Shown here: positions 58,870 to 64,000 of the stretch, one piece after another
Numbering within the stretch: the stretch's first letter is position 1
How the letters are laid out: each line of letters opens with the position of its first letter
Assembly: GCA_020226215.1 (NCBI GenBank)
Contig: CM035233.1
Coordinates: forward strand, 4,030,001 to 4,094,000
Origin: Sindora glabra
Taxonomy: Eukaryota > Streptophyta > Magnoliopsida > Fabales > Fabaceae
Reading direction: 5' to 3'
Length of the DNA: 64,000 nucleotides
Notes under the pieces: generated by a model
Databases searched by the model: none
What the model saw: only the letters and a program-made list of their open reading frames with translations
Told to the model about the DNA's origin: nothing
Made by a program: the position numbers and the translations under genes

Positions 58870-60010
58870 GAAAACATTAATATTTTTTTCTTTCTTTTGT
58901 ATTAATTCGTATGAACCTATGCCTGGCCAAACATGTCTTACTACCGTTTTTATAATTAGAAAAGTTTTTTCAAAGCTGTCGCATTTTTATGAATTATTAA
59001 AAGAATATTAGTTCTTGCTAAATTATGCTCTAATTCACGTAATAAAATCATAAAATCAAGGCTAAGCTTGGGTACACCAAATTTCTTTATTAATTCAAGA
59101 ACGGAAAGAAACGAAGAATAAGGTGGAGGCTGTTTTAGCGTTTCTGATGTACTAAAAAAAAAAGAGGAAAGAAACGAAGAATAAAGAAATGTATGAAAAG
59201 AATAATCCTTTTTCAACCATTGCAACAATTGAGTTCCATAGGCTCAAGGCTCTGTTTCACGTAACTAACTGATAGCTGATAAGTTACTTGATAATTAATA
59301 AGTTAGCTGATAGTTGATAGCTTCTAACTAATAACTGATAGCTGATAAGTTAATTAAAATATTTTGTAAAATTAACTATTGAACTAGTTAAAATTATAAA
59401 ATGACATAAAAAATATATTAATAGAAATATATATATAAATAAAATAATTTATATTTATCTAAAAATTAAATTATATTAATGTAATTAAAAAGTTTAAAAT
59501 AAAAGTATAATTTCTAATATTTAATTAATTATATTTTATAAACTTATATATTTATTTACTTATATAATTTTTATTTTATTATTTATTATAAAATTATAAT
59601 TACTTAAAATATAATTAAATAAATTTTTTAAAAATTATTTAAATTTATATTACAAAAGATATGAGTTGTAAATTAAAAAAAAAAGAATAAGAATAGATTT
59701 GGAAAGAATTTAAAAAAATAGTAGCTTATAAGTTATAAGATACTCTAACTAACTTTTTAAATCAGAGCTTATAAATTACCTGGAGTAGTTTATAAGCTAA
59801 TGCGAGAAATAGCCTTAGAGGTTAGTTTATAACTTATTGACCATGTTAATAAGTTATAAGTTAACTTATTTATTATACGAAACGGAGTCCAAATTCTCCA
59901 ATATACAAATGAATGAAGAAGGGAGAGGAGAGAAAATAGGATGCTATGATTTTAAACTGTGATCAGTAAAATTTTGAGAAATACATGAAAATGTAATCCC
60001 GTCAATAAAA
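58870..60010. repeat. Duplicated segment E', interrupted by a DNA element
   Basis: 58880-58920 and 59085-59247 plus 59891-60010 match the segment at 30948-30990 and 31791-32050. Inside, 59100-59200 contains a short direct duplication (GGAAAGAAACGAAGAATAA twice). The gap is the MITE-like element at 59248-59890. Confidence 0.65.
59248..59890. mobile_element. Non-autonomous DNA element, 643 bp, with paralogous empty site
   Basis: Ends GGCTCTGTTTCACG and, on the opposite strand, GGACTCCGTTTCGTATA are inverse. The interior is rich in TGATAGCTGATAAGTTA-like and AATAAGTTATAAGTTAA-like motifs. Related copies are at 37195-37960 (same orientation) and 17290-17990 (opposite), with fragments near 4800-5200 and 5880-6080. 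The uninterrupted paralogue at 31874-31890 places the insertion at GCTCAA. No transposase; hAT-type is plausible but not shown. Confidence 0.65.
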
Positions 60011-60219
60011 GATCTAATTGAAAATAACAAATTTTAATTTTTCTCACAATACTTTATTAGTTATTTTGGATTTTAAGCCTATCTTATTATTATTATTACT
60101 TGGTTAAGTTGGAATTTTTGTAATTAAATGTTATTTATGCTTCGGCACATATATCAATACGTAGAAAATCTAGGCATGAATGTCTAGATACTTCAAATAA
60201 AATATAAGAGATATGATTA

Positions 60220-60905
60220 AAATTTTTATAAAAATTATGACTTATATAAATATTGTAAGATATTAAGTTAAATATAAAGTAAATTGAATGCTGTATAAAC
60301 ACTTTCATCGAATATATATATATGAAATTAAGCTACTAAACTATACCAATAAAAATTAAATGATAAAACTATTAGGGAAAAACCTCTTATCAATACTTTT
60401 GCCAGTAAAACCCGTTAAATATAACCAGTTTTTCCCCCCTTTACATTAACTTAGAATATTTAAAATTAAACCTTTATCGTATATTATCAAAATTCCTCAC
60501 TAATAAATCATTTTATGAACATTGTGCTAATGTATTCTGCTGTCATCAAAAGCCTTTTAAATCATTGGCCTTATTTTGAGCTTTTTGATCCACTTATACG
60601 GTGTCCCACCTTTGTGTTTGGTAAACATTAATTAATCACACTAATTCATATTATGTGGGCCTATTTCCTCATTTGTTTGGTTGTCTATTTTTAAGTTTTT
60701 TATTTATTGCTTGTGTTGCTTTAATCATGAAATAGCAATGGATGGTAGAGAAAATGAACTTCTTAATTGGAAGTTAAATGCTGTATGAATAGTAATCAAC
60801 AGGGGAGATATTTAATTTTCTAGGAAATAAGGGAAAGTTATCAGTCAAGAGGAATTTATTAATTTAAACAGCACATATTTTTAATTACTTCCATTACAAT
60901 TTTTT
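60220..60905. repeat. Duplicated segment D' (paralogue of 28910-29530)
   Basis: Shares ACTTTTGCC, CGTTAAATATAACC, CCTTATTTTGAGCTTTT, AATCATGAAATAG and AACTTCTTAATTGGAAGTTAA in order. It joins directly to unit A', whereas D in the left half follows unit A; the order is therefore permuted between the two halves. Confidence 0.65.
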
Positions 60906-63738
60906 TTTTCATGTAAACAAAATTTGGATAAGGAGAACCAATATTTACTCCATCACGAATTTATGCAACAACAAAAAAAAAGAAGTTAAAAAGAATAATG
61001 TAGATTTCGTTGCCTTTGTAGCAAAAATTTTCATGGAAATGCTTCATTATCAATAGGAATGTCAACTACAATGGAATATAGGAACAGAAGCACGTGTCGA
61101 ATGCATTTAATATGCCAACTAGAAAATTATTTTCTGTTCTTGGATGAATTTGGCAAGTTGATGCTTCTTTAGTTATTCAAAGGTTTTATAAATTATTTTA
61201 TGAAGTTTTATTAAAAATTAAATTTTTATATTCAAAATCTTGGAAATTTTATTTCACAAGAATTTATTGTTTTATAAGGATTTGGTGTATATCAAATACA
61301 TACCAATTTCTCAATCTATCATAATAATATTTAAAGCTTAGAATTTTTTAAAAGAATACTTTATAATAGTGAATACTTCAATAAAAATGTTCCATATTGA
61401 GGATGAATCTTCGAATTTAAGATTGGTTTATACATGATTCACACCTGGGGAAAAATGTGGTAAGAGTGTACCATCTTAGTTAATACTTTTCTAATTAATA
61501 ATCACATCCATTATTAGTTCATGCTCTCATCTTTGAAAGGGTTTTAACTCACTTTGCCACAAATTAGGCATTGCCCCTTTCTCGATTGATCATGAGAATA
61601 TTTGAAGCTTATAACTCATTAAAATGGAATCAATCTAATAATTTAGTGACATATTTAATTTATTTATTTTAGCTTGTTTTCAAAACTTAGACCTTTCAAT
61701 TAACATGACTTGCAAATGAATTATCCAAAAGTACTTAAATCCAAACACATCTCAATTTTTACGGGCATTCAAATTCTCCTTTTTGGATTCCCATAAGGGG
61801 GTTGGTTAAAAGACATTTTACCAGAAATAATTTTAGAGATAATTTTTTTTTTGGTTTAAAATATATTGAAATACTTGATTTGATTATGTCATGTTAAAAA
61901 ACTAATGCAATGGAGGGCCAATCATCAAATACAATGTTTGTTTCATGATTTCATCCTAATCAAAATACTGTCTAGTCAAGTTTCTTAATTTGGCTTCATC
62001 CCAAAAATTTATATGTTTACATAGCTCAACCGAAACACAATATTCTTGAAGCTTTATTTATAAATAAACTGAATTTTAGTTTTTGAAATATTACAAATAA
62101 GGGATTAAAGAAACCATCTACCAGAATAGATCAATTTTCATCCGTATTTGTTAAATGTTCAGCTGAACTGAAATTAATTAGTGGGACCTTGGGTGTTGTA
62201 ATTGAAGTTTTAAATGAAAACACTTTTATAATGAAGGGGAAAAACATTAAATAAAGGTTTTTATGTGTTTCTCATAAAGTTCTTTATCCATATTACGATA
62301 TATCTATTGATTGGTATCTTAATAATGTTATCAATTACAATTTAATGATTATAATAATTAATAAAATCATAATTATTTTCTTCAAATAGAACAATTAATG
62401 CACATAAAAAATTTTGTGAAAGCCTTAATAGAAACATAAAAGGAAATTTTACTTAAATTTTATTTTATAATTAATTAGCCAAAAGTAAAAGTGAATAGTA
62501 AATTTATTGATCAACTCCTCCCCCTTCAAAATATTTTAATATATATGACTAAACAGACAAACATGCATATTTCTCTCAATGTTACCCTCCGCGTTTGACT
62601 TGAAACACTTTTCATTACGTTGTAGAAATATCTTTAATCTTCAATTAAACCATATTTAACACGAACACATTCGACAAAGAGTTTCAGTTTTATCTATGAT
62701 CAGTATAAAATATTTTATATTAAAAGTAAATAAAAAAGAGATATGTCTTTAAAAAATTATAAATAATTTATAATTTTTAATTATAGTAAAGAAAATTTTA
62801 ACAGTACATGATAATATATGAATGATTGATAGTGTAAAATTAATTTATATTAATAGTAAATTAAATTTATATTCTTTAACTAATAACTAAAAGGAGTTTG
62901 AATTTGGAGATATTTCTACTAGTAGTGTTATTTCTACACAATATATATCTCGCATTAGATATCTAAAATACGCGAAAAAAACCTATAGCAATTGTGAAGT
63001 GGTTAAAAAAATTTCATAGTATATCAACAAAAAATAAATATAACGAGATAAAAAGATTACGGAAGCAAGATAACCGGAATACTACAAGCGCATCAATGAC
63101 GCAAAACTTCAACATAAGAATTTGTTTTTTTACTGCTTTTATATTTTTAAAAATAAAAACTTTTCTTAACAACTATTTTCATAATTTATTTTTGAAAATT
63201 ATAATTCTAAATATTTAATTTTAAAGACAGAAAAAAAAAACAGAAGTAATATACGTGTAAAGCGATCAAGGCTTCAAAAACGTATAGTATGCTAAAATAT
63301 ACAATAAAGGTGCAAAACGATGCAAAGAGAAAAAGGAGGCAGAGGCCGATTATTATCTGTTCTTGATGGGGAAGATCTATATAAGTACAAGTTCAAACAT
63401 AACACACCCACTTATATTCTTTATCATTCGAAACACTTTTGATACTAAAATTCGTTCAAAAGGAAAACTAATATAAACTTGTAAGAGGGCAAAAAAATTT
63501 TTTTATCATAAAAAGAGCCTTAAAAAATATCTTATGAATGATGGCCAACATTATTTAATTGAGCATTGAAAATAAATAGTATACCTGATATTTTTAGCAA
63601 TGTAATGATATTTGATGTTGTTTCAGAACGTTTATAACTTGAATTCGAACTCAAAAGTGTAGGCTAAATTGCTACTCATCTTTAGAAAGAAAAGAAAGAA
63701 AGAAATCCATGATATACAAAGTGAAGTCATATGTAGAG

Positions 63739-63858
63739 AGTAAAGCTTTCAGAGGAACCCCAAAGGCCTCCACTCTTTTATATTTCTGGATACTATACAG
63801 TTCTGTCAATCGTAATATAAAGTAGTGGAAGCCTTTGAGGTTACTTAAAGCTTTCTCT
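63739..63858 (-). ncRNA. MIR477-like precursor hairpin, locus 4
   Basis: Minus-strand 5' arm core CCTCAAAGGCTTCCA at candidate mature position 63823-63843; the pairing arm is plus-strand GAACCCCAAAGGCCTCCAC at 63755-63773. AAAGCTTT blocks close the stem base as in locus 2, of which this is a direct paralogue. Differences from locus 2 fall both in the arms and the loop region, but the miRNA core and its pairing are kept. TATA is 78 bp upstream. Confidence 0.6.
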
Positions 63859-63920
63859 GTTCAAATGCCATAATGATAAATTCATTACAGATTTGCTTAT
63901 CCCCTGTCTCAGCCACAACA

Positions 63921-63930
63921 CCTATATATA
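63921..63930 (-). promoter_or_regulatory. TATA box of MIR477-like locus 4
   Basis: Minus-strand TATATATAGG, 78 bp upstream of the candidate miRNA 5' end, identical in sequence and spacing to locus 2. Only about 70 bp of its upstream region is inside the window. Confidence 0.55.
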
Positions 63931-64000
63931 GCGAAAGATGAGATTGCAAATTATTTGCATGACACACAAAAATGCTCTTCACTTTATGGCTCAATTTATT

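Larger units (their letters stand above)
60906..64000. repeat. Segmental duplication unit A' (runs off the window edge)
   Basis: Colinear with 25030-28300: GGAGAACCAATATTTACTCCATCACGA-type start, GCAAAAATTTTCATGGAAATG, AAACCATCTACCA, TTAATTAGTGGGA, CTCGCATTAGATATCTAAAAT, AATGACGCAAAACTT, then the locus 4 hairpin. One extra block (61430-61590) is absent from A. Non-coding apart from the hairpin. Confidence 0.75.

Overview
The window is about 64 kb of very AT-rich plant nuclear DNA. Support for a seed plant, most likely a woody eudicot, comes from a nine-exon gene with GT/AG introns, a Ty1/copia retrotransposon primed by initiator tRNA-Met, Stowaway- and hAT-type MITEs, CACTA-type transposon remnants, and MIR477-like hairpins (a family known from eudicots). 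I cannot name the species. No bacterial-style operons, tRNA, rRNA or CRISPR arrays were seen.

Layout. 1-7.7 kb is AT-rich intergenic DNA with MITEs and simple repeats. 7.72-12.36 kb holds the only intact protein-coding gene I can support: a 233-residue membrane protein of the plant peptidase-M50B-like family with an HEASH metal-binding motif, plus a 3' UTR that appears to contain an intron. 12.4-16.6 kb is intergenic and includes a long inverted-repeat element (14094-15516). From 16.7 kb to the right edge the window is a degenerate segmental-duplication array built around four minus-strand hairpins whose 5' arm carries a miR477-like 15-16-nt core (about 16.79, 28.16, 33.23 and 63.83 kb). Three of the four have a TATA box exactly 78 bp upstream of the candidate miRNA. 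Two further promoter-like remnants (about 24.95 and 36.02 kb) have lost their hairpins. The duplicated spacer exists in three versions: A 24.95-28.47 kb, B 33.35-36.88 kb with its middle inverted, and A' 60.9-64 kb.

The array is broken up by transposons: a CACTA (En/Spm) remnant at 22.74-24.79 kb ending in an (AT)n tract; a large complex of CACTA-like subterminal and internal repeats at 40.56-57.32 kb; and, nested in that complex, a structurally complete but coding-dead 9242-bp Ty1/copia element on the minus strand (45368-54609). The copia element has 1.66-kb LTRs, a perfect 5-bp target duplication, a tRNA-Met primer site and a polypurine tract. Its gag-pol has 12 in-frame stops and two frameshifts, and most of the interpretable changes are C-to-T/G-to-A. 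Paralogous segments elsewhere in the window provide empty sites for both this element and a MITE at 59.25-59.89 kb.

In functional terms, the plausible products are one membrane metalloprotease-like protein and a cluster of small-RNA precursors; nearly everything else is decayed mobile DNA. Divergence statements come from reading the sequence by eye, not from computed alignments.
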